A stretch of DNA of 33,332 bases from Astrothelium macrocarpum (Eukaryota > Ascomycota > Dothideomycetes > Trypetheliales > Trypetheliaceae), in contig JAGEMR010000213.1 of the NCBI GenBank assembly GCA_021030915.1, forward strand, positions 1-33,332, written 5' to 3'. The stretch's first letter is position 1, and every line of letters starts with the position of its first letter. Both the position numbers and the translations under genes were made by a program. The notes beneath the pieces are model-generated. The model was given only the letters and a program-made list of their open reading frames with translations. It did not search any database and was not told the origin of the DNA. Shown in pieces: positions 10,034 through 19,610 of the stretch.

Positions 10034-11150
10034 TCATAGAAATGTGTATCTTACATCAATTTTCGCACTTCGAACTATGTTAGCCCAGTTCAGCCTTGTT
10101 GCGCGCACCCATATCGCAATCCGATCCCCAGGCATCAACATCTCTACGAATCCCTCTCCCTTGCCTGCAGCCTCGCCGCCTTCCCACTGTCCACATCGTT
10201 TCCAAACCACGTCTTGCACCGTTTCTCTGGGATCCGCCATGTTGTTTGCTAGCAAAAACCAAGAATGGCTTCCATCCCACTGGGGCTGCGGATCTGTGAG
10301 TCGAGGGCGCGCCGAAATCGGCACACGCTCGACAAGCTGATTTGTACCTTGTCGATGTACATATAGTTCCTGAGAGCAGTCGTCACGGACTTCTGGCGCA
10401 GCCTCGTGATCCCAGGAATCGCTAGAGAGCGGCTGAGGGTCGTGCGGGTCGACGGAGCGGACGATGGAGACTTCAAACCAAGAACTGGAGTTTCGCATTG
10501 CTAAAATTAAGATCCAAGTCAGTAAGATGCATTTTGACGCGTTAAGACCGGTACAGAAGAATTGCAGTGAGTTTCGATCCTGTTAGTGAGGGCTTTCTGG
10601 AACGCGTAACACACATGGAGATAAGCCCCAGTAGATGTCATAGCAGACATCGTGATTTATGTACTAATAGAAAAAGCAGCTGGCTATTTAGTAAGGCCCC
10701 AATCAGAATTAACGATTTAGGTTAGAATGAGCACTTGCATTTATTTTCTTCGGTAGTCCAGCCTTGGTCCCGGCTATGGATCGTAAATCGGACTTCAAAA
10801 ACTTTCAAAAACTTTCCTTCTCCTGGGAAAGGGAGGGGATCTCCAATGAGGTATAGTTCATTGCGGCAATAGGGGTGGTTACGTGCAACCACTTCCAGCT
10901 GTTCTGTTCGCTCCGAGCTGAAAATCGGATGGTAATCAGCAGAATCGATTATGGAGAGCACGAGCTCGTTAGGGAGGGAGCGGCCCGAGAGGGATGGTGT
11001 TGATGATAGGATGCGGCGTACAGTATAAACGTCCTCAATTTGTGGCGTAAAGGAGCAAGCCCATGATGTTGTTCGGTGACCGTCGATGACTGTATGCACT
11101 TGTGCGAACGGCTGTGCGCCTCTTCGGCGGCGAGGCAACAATCCGTGCAT
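10034..11150 (-). CDS. Conserved fungal protein of unknown function, two exons joined by a probable GC-AG intron
   Basis: Two open frames, 11150-10739 and 10500-10034, read as consecutive halves of one protein. The first ends in K-V-F-E-V-R-F-T-I-H-S-R-D-Q-G-W and the second begins S-S-S-W-F-E-V-S. Together these recall a fungal family pattern I know, in which a D-Q-G-W segment is soon followed by W-F-E. The C-terminus (P-G-D-R-I-A-I-W-V-R-A ... N-W-A-N) also fits that family. No GT donor preserves the frame. A GCAAGT donor at 10738-10733 with the acceptor TTTTAG at 10501 (branch-like CTGAC upstream) gives a 238-bp intron and exactly 293 codons including stop. An F-box-like L-P-N-E-L-V-L-S-I-I lies near residue 60. 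Function is unknown. The alternative is a frame-broken pseudogene. Confidence 0.6.
10501..10738 (-). other. Predicted GC-AG intron
   Basis: The donor reads GCAAGT and the acceptor TTTTAG, with CTGAC about 20 bases before the acceptor. It is the only junction found that joins the two halves of the surrounding gene in frame (phase 1 on both sides). At 238 bp it is several times longer than the other introns in the window. Confidence 0.5.
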
Positions 11151-11712
11151 GAGGATAGGAGAAAATAGGTTTTAATATGAGAGTTGTGCATCGACCTTTA
11201 TACAAGGCTGTTCTGCGTCATATGTAATTACGCTAGCACCAGTGGCTGCAACAAGAAATGTCACCCGGGAATGCGAAAGCTAGATATCATTCACCGCAGA
11301 CCTCGGGAGACCCTCAACCAAAATAGATAAGCAAATTTAGAATTTTTTTATCAACATATTATTGATGGATTGTCTATAATTTGTCATTGTTCAGAATGGT
11401 ATGGGGTCCTTCCGACGAGGTCTACGGCGAATGATATCTTTCGCGAGTGAAGACTGCTGCTGTAAGGTGTGGAGAAGACGGCACGGTATGGCTGGATCGA
11501 AGACATCTGGCAAATTGACCTATCCACCAACAGGTAGGTCTCAGGGGTTGCAAAATATCACAATCGCGAATAGACAACTTGAAAGGCACAATCTCTATGG
11601 GACCTTCCAACTTGATTTGAGAGGTTCAGTGTTTGCGAGTGGTCAGTGCGCGAATTCTAACCCCACGACGCCACGCCACACATGGCGTAGATGCGATCTC
11701 TTCGCATGAGTA
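11151..11712. other. Spacer left of the complete transposon
   Basis: No gene recognised. Immediately before the TA insertion site lie two short inverted repeats: ACGCCA/TGGCGT (11673-11688) and ATGCG/CGCAT (11691-11707). Confidence 0.5.
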
Positions 11713-11759
11713 GGAGTCCTCCGCACGAGGTGCACGGTCGCACGAGATGCACACCCAAT
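11713..11759 (+). repeat. Left terminal inverted repeat (47 bp)
   Basis: Begins GGAGTCCTCCGCACGAGG and contains two CGCACGAG blocks, each followed by a TGCAC. It pairs with 13829-13875 with three mismatches. Confidence 0.92.
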
Positions 11760-13394
11760 TTGGTTGTCCCTTATTTGGCTTCGAACCCAATTATCTTAAT
11801 AACGTAAATAGATAAATAGATAAAATTAATATGAGTATTTCGCGATAACAATTCGAAATTTTTGACTAATTTAAATTATTCTAAAAGCCATTTGGGGGGT
11901 CGTTTTTGGCGTTAAGATCGATCTGAATTAGAATTAATTTCGGCTTCATTATTTTTATGCTATATTTTTATCTCATCAATTTGAGGCCGTTTTTATTATA
12001 TAGACTATTTTTATCTGTTTTTTTTTTGATATTGGATTTTATTTCGGAATTATTTTTTGATAATTTATTATTATTAAATTTTTTTTTTTTATTGAATTTC
12101 TGTCTTTTTTTAAATTTGTCTAATTTTTTGGATTTTTTCATATTTTCATTATTATTAAATTTTGAATTTAAATTTTAATTATTTATCAGTTATTTTTTAA
12201 ATCTTTTATTCTTTTTTTTGTTATTTTTTTTGATTTATTTTTTATTTTTTTCATTCTTTTTTTTTACAAATTATTTATATTTTTTTAGAATTATAAAAAA
12301 TAATATTATCATATTCAGATGATTTCAATAAAAATTTATATCGTTTAATTCTTTTTTATTCAATTTTGATTATTTTTTTGAAATTTTGATTCTTTCATTC
12401 AAAAATTATAATTCTCATTTCAAATTTCATAAATTTAATTTTAAATTTATTTAATTGATATTAATAATAATCATTAATTTTGATAATATATTATTTTCAA
12501 AATTGATATCATATTATATTTGATATATAGATCATAAAATCTGAATTAAAAAATCGGTTAGAATTTTTATTTAATTAAATCGAAATTATTTCAAATATTA
12601 TTGACGGATTAAATGAATAAAAATCTATTTTATATCAATTATTAATAATATTTTTGATAATAAAAATCTATTAATAAATAATCCAAAATAGGTTAAAAAA
12701 ATCGCTTTTTATAAAATTGAGAAAATCTTCTATTTTATTGAATTATTGATCCAATTTTTATAAATAATAAATCGTCAAAAGATTAAATAAATTCATATCT
12801 AACAGCTGAAATTTATGAATTGAATAAAAAAGAAATATAATTATAAAAATTTAATGAAGATTGTAAAAATTCAGAAATTCTATAATTATATGATTATCAT
12901 GATTATTAATAATAAAAAATTTATAATTATATTTGTGATATATTTTTTTTTTAATATTTTTTTCAAAAATATTTTGAATTTATACGAATCCGAATTCATT
13001 ATTTATCCAATTATTAAATGAAATTATAAAATTGATATTATGAATAATTAGATCAAAATTTCGAAATCAGATTTTTTGAATAATATCAAATTCAATATCA
13101 AAAATAATTAATAATGATAATGATTCGTCTTTTATAAAAATTAAAATCAAAATTATAATTTATATTCAGGAATCTTTTATATCAATTCCTTTTAAAATAT
13201 CATATTCATAAATATTTTTAATAAAGATATGATATAATTTCGTTAATTGATTTATAATAAAATCTTTTTCATTCATATTATAGATATTTTTGAATAATAT
13301 ATTATATTATTCAATTTTAAAAATAATTTATCATAAAATTAATAAATAAATGAAATAAATTAAAATCATAAATTAATTAAAAATAAAATTAAAA

Positions 13395-13841
13395 TTATAT
13401 ATAATTATCTATTCGTTTTTGAATGAAATTAAATGTTATTAAAAAGGCTGAATTTAAGATAAATTTATTATATTTTATAAAACGTATCATCCAATTCTTT
13501 TCTGATTCTTTTTTAATTATATTGGAAGCAAAATTTTTGATCATTCGGTTTATAAAAGGGATTCCATGAAGACATAATTTATTTATATATGAAATTAAAA
13601 TTGTTTTTTGAAATTTGGTGAGGAATCCTAGATGATCTAAATATACCTCCCGAATTCCCTGGATACGGCCTCTATGGCGGCGCGATAATGTCGAACGGCT
13701 GACTTTATGAATTCTGGCTATCTGAGTGTAATTAGGATGTTCTTCCGCATCCGCCGCAGCAATTGCTGCCTCAATTGACCCCATTTTCATAGAGATATAG
13801 CTGTTTGAAATTTGGTGGTGTGGGAAACATTGAGTGTGCAC
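13395..13841 (-). pseudogene. N-terminal remnant of a pogo/Fot1-type transposase
   Basis: The true start is probably the Met at or near residue 18-20 of the 148-codon frame. From there M-G-S-I-E-A-A-I-A-A-A-D, then Y-T-Q-I-A-R-I-H-K-V-S-R-S-T-L-S-R-R-H is a helix-turn-helix of the CENP-B/pogo type. It is followed by a second DNA-binding domain of the Tc5 type, with Q-K-T-I-L-I-S-Y-I-N-K-L then G-I-P-F-I-N-R-M-I-K-N-F-A and W-M-I-R-F-I. The DDE catalytic domain that should follow is lost in the AT-collapsed interior. The late part of this frame already shows Ile/Asn/Lys enrichment from C-to-T and G-to-A change. Confidence 0.85.
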
Positions 13842-13875
13842 CTCGTGCGACCGTGCACCTCGTGCGGAGCACTCC
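13829..13875 (-). repeat. Right terminal inverted repeat (47 bp)
   Basis: Read on the minus strand it begins GGAGTGCTCCGCACGAGG and matches the left end except at three positions. The TA at 13876-13877 follows. Confidence 0.92.
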
Positions 13876-14387
13876 TATCGTTTAAGCTAAGAAGCCTTTG
13901 TGTTTACTTTGCGAGATCCTGCTCCACACCTACCCATTCCAAAAGAAACCTGCCTTGATCAAGAGCAAGGAAAGTGAGGCTGGTGATGATATTGTCTGAA
14001 TACGAGTGCTATGCTCTTGCAGTGGCGCTTTCTTTCTACTCTGACATTCGAAAGAACTCTAGTAAATGGCTTTCCAATCGAGAAATGTTGAATCTGTGTC
14101 TATGTGTTCTCAAACTGCCCTCTACTTTGGCAGCCCCCTCCTGATCAGGCGGCCAGCTACTGGCAATCCAAGCAAGCGAGACCCGCGGATAACACCTTCA
14201 CGAAAGTACCGGCGAGCTACAACTTCTATTATTCTACTGCTGTCCGTTCAAACCCTGGCTACACGCATTTATCCTGTCGGTCTTGCCGTCTTTGCTCCTC
14301 CAGTTTGACAAATTGGATTGAAACCTAGGAGGATACATAGTATCAAGGCTCCACGGGTTCGGAATCTACGCTATTGATCCATGGTCA
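13876..14387. other. Spacer between transposon and FAD oxidase gene
   Basis: Normal base composition and no recognised gene. A plus-strand frame near 14104-14328 reads somewhat protein-like (F-T-K-V-P-A-S-Y-N-F-Y-Y), perhaps a relic, but no family could be assigned and no start or splice supports it. Confidence 0.4.
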
Positions 14388-16299
14388 TTATACTGGCGGC
14401 ACATTGTGGCTGGACATATTCCACAGCAAGAAGCCGGAATTTTGGAGTCTCTGAAAGATGGCTTCTGGGTCCCATTTGTCACTTACACCTCTGAGGAATG
14501 CCAACTTTTCCTGCCCATAGCTTTGTAGAGGAGACTGCGTGTAAGACGCGTCGTTCATGAACTGAAAGTCTAACAGCCCACCACGTGACTTCGCAATTGA
14601 GGTCAGCGATGAGATTAGATGGTGTATTTGCGAGTGTGCCGGATCATCATCCATGTCATCGGTCCATTGAGCCGTAATTGCGAGCCCTTTTCGAGAATGT
14701 GTGTCAACAAGATGTGTTCCAGAGACGGCATCTAAACTTACATGACTGATTCTCGGGAGAAATATTCATGGAATTGTCCCCGTGTTCACAACTTTTCCGT
14801 ACTGCAGATTCACCGATTGGCTGAAGGGCGAATTGTAAGGTGACTGGCGATGAGTTGGCGAACTCCAAAAGCACCTTGTGAAGTTCAGAATGGAGATTTG
14901 CATCTAGACGGATAGATGCCGTTCCGCTCTCTCGTCTTGGAAGAGTTGTGAGCTTTTCATTAACATAATCTTGATCATGGTTGGCCTACCTTGCCACGTC
15001 ATTCATGACAATTGCCTGTGTGACCGAAAGCAGAGTACCATTGGTCTCTGGTGTTGTCGTCATCATTGGCTCTATACTTTTAAAAGCATCAAAGACATTG
15101 GGGAAAGTTGTCCAGCCTCGGTACAACATGCCCACTACGAGGAAGCCGGCATTTACAACAAGAAAGAAGCCAATACGATCATCGTGGTCCATGGCCCTTT
15201 GCACCTCTGCAGCGGCTTTAATGATCCGGTCACTATCGCTTGCCTTGTAGACTTTAACAGAATACCAGACGCGGTAATCCGAATTCGTATGTAAGTCGAA
15301 ACGGGTGACGATACCTGACCAGAATCGAATTTGAGCCAAAAGATGTTGTGGAGCATGGGGAGTCTTCCATACCAAAATTCGACCCACCACCCTTGAGAGC
15401 ACGGAAAAGATCGTCATTCTCTTCAGTATTGGCCTGAACGATATTGGAATTTGCAAGAACAACCTATGTACCAAATCAGGAGAGAACGGAGACTGAATAT
15501 CTTCACGCCTACCTCAAAATTCTTGACATTATCGCATGCCAGACCCCAATAGTTGGAGAAATGAGACATCCCTCCTGTCAAAAGCGTGTCAGATTTTTCG
15601 CTTTTTCCATGTTCTGAGAACGAAGAAAGGAGCCAATAGCAGGGGCAAGCATTACCACCAATGATAAGCCCTCCTACACCAACACCACTTACTCGCCCTC
15701 CAACAACCGCAAGTTCATGCTTTTCTAGCTCTTCATAGACTTGATCCCAAGTCGCGCCTGGTCCCACAGAAGCAATGTCACGGTCAATTGACAATGCAAT
15801 AGTGTTGAGATTACCAAGATCCAACACAATACCTGTCTTTCCAATGCTACTAAATCCTGGATTCGTGTTATGGCCACCACTTCGAATCGCAAAAGGCGAT
15901 TGCAAGCATTTGACTATCCTCAAACTGAGGGCCACCTCAATGTTATTCTGGAGTTTTAGGAAACCGGCCGCTGGAAGCCAGCAAGTCCTTGACCTGAGCT
16001 TTATGCGTCAGATATACGTGATTTTGACAGAGCAATCTTACTGACCAGCATCCGTTCTGGCTTTTCTGATACAGACGCTCCCCAGATGTAACAGCGCGGT
16101 CTCCCAAAAGGAATTTGCTAGCACTGACGGCCAACGCGGCGCGGACTTCCGCGGAAGCGTTATTTGCACTCTCAGCAATGGCATCCAGAGCTTCGGCATG
16201 AGTTTCAGTCTTGCTCCTGTATTCTGAAATCACAGAGTCCGAAATCGAACTAGGAAGAGCATCAAGTACGAATTGGAGTTCTCTGGAGAGGCTACCCAT
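14388..16299 (-). pseudogene. FAD-linked oxidoreductase (PCMH/berberine-bridge-enzyme type), six exons, interrupted by one in-frame TAG
   Basis: Exons: 16299-16042, 15998-15656, 15574-15513, 15463-15373, 15314-14742 and 14686-14388. Introns are 43, 81, 49, 58 and 55 bp, and the sum is exactly 542 codons. The FAD-binding half contains P-F-A-I-R-S-G-G-H-N (His about 129, the usual covalent flavin attachment site), V-G-P-G-A-T-W, V-G-V-G-G-L-I-I-G-G-G and G-G-G-S-N-F-G-I-V-T-R-F. The C-terminal half ends in the family signature F-M-N-D-A-S-Y...P-L-Q-S-Y-G and D-P-E-A-I-F-Q-R-L-Q-N-S-G-F. These enzymes oxidise secondary metabolites or carbohydrates using O2. No signal peptide is visible. Codon 361 (14988-14986) is TAG, yet homologous-looking sequence continues in the same frame for 180 codons. 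No intron removes it without breaking the frame. The first intron ends in AAG rather than CAG/TAG. A recently disabled gene is the simplest reading; a sequence error is possible. Confidence 0.8.
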
Positions 16300-18667
16300 G
16301 TTCTAATCATTAGATATCAGACGAATGTGATTGCTTGTACTGGACTGAAAATTCTTGAAATTTGCAATTCATTTGAAAAATTTTGCATAGTAAGATAGCT
16401 GAATAATGTGCGCGCCATGCCTCATGATACATGGTGGCAGATTGCGGCACAGTTGAGGCACAGATAGCGAATACGCTCCGTTGCCGCACCAATTTCATGT
16501 ATCTGCTAGCTATAGCAACCTTCGTAATGCCAATAAAAGTTCTTAGTCTGTAGGTCGTTCAAGGGTCAATGGATAAGATAGTTGCACAGGTATCTCCACA
16601 GGATCATGGGTCTCATCCGAATCGTACGAGTTCTTTGATGGTCCTCGGCGCTGTGCTTTTTGTTATTTCCATGCCGATCGTTCGTCTGCGATTTGAGGTA
16701 GGTATTGTAGTGAACAAATGTTTGCCAATGCAGATGAGTTGGTTATGGTCCCCTTGCATCGGTTGAGTGTTTTTGAGACATCTTATTCCTAACCTCACTG
16801 ACACAGCTAGAGCTTCCAGCCAGCGTTATGGCGACATATACTAGACACTCGCTCTATAATAATCATCAATTTACGTTTCCTGGAAGTGTGAAGTAGTAGA
16901 TACACATACTATCTCTACAGTTCTATATACTGCGAGTCGTGCGGTAGTTGCTAAAAAGGGTTGTACAATGATCGGTTCTAAGATAATTACCGACCTCGGA
17001 TTCGTCTGGATTCCTTGACGATGCTCACTAATAATTCCCCGGAAGCAACCTCATGTTATTCACTGAACTGCCCAAAGCGCTGAGGTAGAGTCATGTTCAA
17101 GAACTGAGATCTGCAATGTCCTGCATACTACGAGATAGCGTCTGGGGTCTTTCAGGCTGGTGCTTTTTTCATTCACGCTGCTTGCGTGTGTGGGTCGACC
17201 TGTTGCCTGTGTCGATAATTTCACCAGGCGTATATTTCTCAAAGGGTTGCGACTAAGTTGCCGAACGGCACCTATTGGTGGACAGTAGAGGATGACACTG
17301 AAGACATACGCATCGACAAAGAAGGAGCATTTTCCACAGCCAAATGCGCTGACAAGTCGGGAGGGGGGGAAGATGGTTAGTTTCCCAAAAAAGGCAGTAA
17401 TGATACGTGGATTAGTTGGTCTCCGAGAATCATCGTCTCCTAGCCCTCACAGTTGGCGCTTTGTATAGCAGCCACGCATGCTGACCAAATGAGAGGCCGT
17501 AAGAATGGTTGAGTTTCAAAAGTGGTGGGCATAAAAAGATGAACCAGCCATGTGCATGTTTGGAGGGATGATGAATGGCACAATCTCTACCAACGTGAGA
17601 GCCAAGTATTTTGACGGGCCTAGATGTTCAGATCAGAGTGGAGTACCCTCGAGCCAGTCAACAGGGTTGAAGAGCGGGCCAATGTCTTCTACTCCAGTTG
17701 CCATTAGTCGATTTCCTTGACTTGGGCGATGAATTTCGAAGCCATCGTCAGTATAAAATCCGAGAAAAGAAGCGTTTCTTTAGTGGCTCCACAATCGTTG
17801 GTAATAATGCGAGTAGTGGAATTTGATGGTTGTCTGGCGTTCTGAAACAATACCTCGTCAAGTTGAGAGACTCCATTGCAGAAATTCATTTGAGAGCGTC
17901 CAAAATAGGAGACCATTTTCGGAATATACCCGAGCTCCTACACTTCTCGTGTTGATGCCATGAGTAAAAAGATAGGCACGAGTGATTGCTCTTACGCCGA
18001 TATCTGTTGTTCAAAAGTAACCTCTGAACGATTCACAAGCTAGGACCATATACGACAGGATTTTGAAAAAAAACCACAATGTAGCGTGGATATCGCAGCG
18101 TGCAGTTTGTAACGCGGAATGTATGATGTATTGCAATATGTTGGGCTTGCTGCGAGATACTGTATAAGCTCATCATACGAGAATACCTTGGTAAGCGGTG
18201 TATGTGGCAACACCTCTACTAAAGGATTTCTCTAGATGAACCAACATGGGCTCGCTTTCAACGGCATCTGCCCTTCCGAGTCATTGATAGATTTGAGGTG
18301 CCTGAGCAGGATCGGAGCATTTATAAATAAAAGCGTACCGGGTGGAGGCATTCCCGCTGGTCAAGGCTGCTTGTCTGCGTTGATAGCCTTCGAATATGTA
18401 CGTTTACATACGTCTATCCCTCAAGACCTATACCATTTCCGAGTGCAACATTGGTAAGGATATGCAAGTCGTGTTTAAATAAAAGACAGCAGACGGAGCA
18501 ATCGAGCAGAGTTTTATTGAACTGCCCAATTTCAAGGTTGTGTAGGATCGACAAGAGAACATTTTGACGCCCAAGAGTAAGTCATCTGCTCGCCAAACGT
18601 TCAGACATCTCCAAGTTTTGATTCTCCATATGGTGTGGTGCTGCAGCATAGCCCTTCAAAGAAGTTG
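16300..18667. other. Gene-poor spacer, about 2.4 kb
   Basis: Normal composition. Open frames are at most about 75 codons, on both strands, without recognisable motifs. No RNA gene or repeat was identified. It includes the FAD gene promoter on the left and the 3' flank of the bHLH gene on the right. Confidence 0.5.
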
Positions 18668-19000
18668 TCAAGGTCTAGGGGCTGCTTCTCTGATGACGTC
18701 CGTGTCGATCTCATGTTGGGATACGTCAAAGCCCATCTGCTTTGCCGTATCCAACAGCAGTTTCCTTTCGTTGATCTGGTCTCTGGTGTACTGGACAGTA
18801 GCTTGGAGGACTGTCGCCTCGCTGCGTCCTTGGCCTTCCATTCCTGGCACAATATCGGCAAGTCTATCAAACCCGGCACGAATGGCTTCGCGACGCTTCT
18901 GTTCCGATGCAATGTGGTTGTTCTTCTTCTCCTGTTCGCTAAGGCGGGGTTTCTCGGCAGCGCTATTCTTGCTGTTCGGAGAGTTGGAAGAGGCTGCCAT
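18668..19000 (-). CDS. Small bHLH transcription factor (Ino4-like size and layout)
   Basis: 110 aa from the Met at 19000. The frame is open for 37 more codons upstream, but that part is unlike the family and the chosen start sits just before the low-complexity Ser/Asn leader. Residues 25-80 form a basic helix-loop-helix domain. The basic region N-N-H-I-A-S-E-Q-K-R-R-E has His29, Glu33 and Arg37, the H-E-R triad that reads CACGTG-type E-boxes. The loop follows V-P-G-M-E-G, and helix 2 runs from S-E-A-T-V-L-Q-A-T. A protein that is little more than a bHLH domain resembles yeast Ino4, which works only as a heterodimer; a dimer partner is therefore likely here too (inference). It is transcribed away from the Munc13-like gene. 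Confidence 0.82.
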   Translation of the reverse strand: MAASSNSPNSKNSAAEKPRLSEQEKKNNHIASEQKRREAIRAGFDRLADIVPGMEGQGRSEATVLQATVQYTRDQINERKLLLDTAKQMGFDVSQHEIDTDVIREAAPRP

Positions 19001-19610
19001 TATCCACGAATTGGGTTGTCCTACTTTGATGCCCGATAGGAGAACCTTGCGTGTGGACGGTAAGCGACAACAGAAGAACGTGTGTTGGTGGTGCTTCTTT
19101 AAACTGGACAAGTGGTTTGTGCGTGATGATGTTTGATTGCGAAGACTTCAGATGTCAAAAGAGACGACGATGGTAAAACATCTTGTCGCTCTGCTTTGCA
19201 ATTCAGCGATCAGAGGAGTGAGCAATCGAGACGGAACGCACAGTGGGGTTCGCGGTAATGCTGAGAAGCGACGAACGATGTGCCGTCGGTCTTCTTCTCC
19301 TCTGCAGGGTCCGATGCTGCAAAAGTGCGACGTCAGGCTCGAAATCCCCTGCCAGTTGTCCCATAGCCTGGAAAGCTGGCACTTGATCTTGAACTCTCTT
19401 ATCGCCACTCCGACTGACTCGCTCTGACCCGAGCAACTTCTGAACAATCGCATCTAGTTGTACCTGATCCATACCCCTTCGAATTGCTTTTCAACGGCAT
19501 CGTCACCTCCGCCCGCCAGCCACTGTGCCCCTCCTAATTGGGAAGAGTGAGATGCTCTCTGAGGCTCCTGCTCAGCCCGGCCTGCTCTTCATCTGGATAA
19601 GAGGAGGGCC
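19001..19610. promoter_or_regulatory. Shared divergent promoter region of the bHLH and Munc13-like genes
   Basis: Both start codons point outwards from this roughly 610-bp interval, so it must carry both promoters. I saw no CACGTG box in it. Short frames here look random. No specific factor site is claimed. Confidence 0.55.

Larger units (their letters stand above)
11713..13875 (-). mobile_element. Complete AT-collapsed pogo/Fot1-like (Tc1-mariner superfamily) transposon, 2163 bp
   Basis: Both ends start GGAGT when read inward and form 47-bp inverted repeats with three mismatches (11713-11759 and 13829-13875). The element is flanked by TA at 11711-11712 and 13876-13877, the target duplication of Tc1/mariner-type elements. 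Its length and end size fit the fungal Fot1/pogo group. The transposase runs on the minus strand from near the right end; only its N-terminal DNA-binding region is readable. The interior (about 11,960-13,600) is nearly pure A/T with many stops, so the element cannot make its own transposase. The termini (about 60-150 bp at the left, about 250 bp at the right) keep normal composition. Confidence 0.92.

Noticed and set aside
11957..12178. Phe/Leu-rich frame in the AT-rich block
   Set aside because: Low-complexity product of T runs inside the mutated transposon, not a membrane protein gene.
14986..15000. An intron starting GTAGGC that would remove the TAG of the FAD gene
   Set aside because: Every acceptor within range shifts the reading frame into another stop, while the TAG frame itself continues with family-like sequence.
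1052..16299. Secondary-metabolite cluster containing the hydrolase and FAD oxidase
   Set aside because: They are 12 kb apart with housekeeping AFG3 and a transposon between; no backbone synthase, transporter or cluster regulator is present.
16300..18667. tRNA or other structured RNA genes in the long spacer
   Set aside because: No stretch with a recognisable tRNA TPsiC arm consensus or cloverleaf was found by eye.
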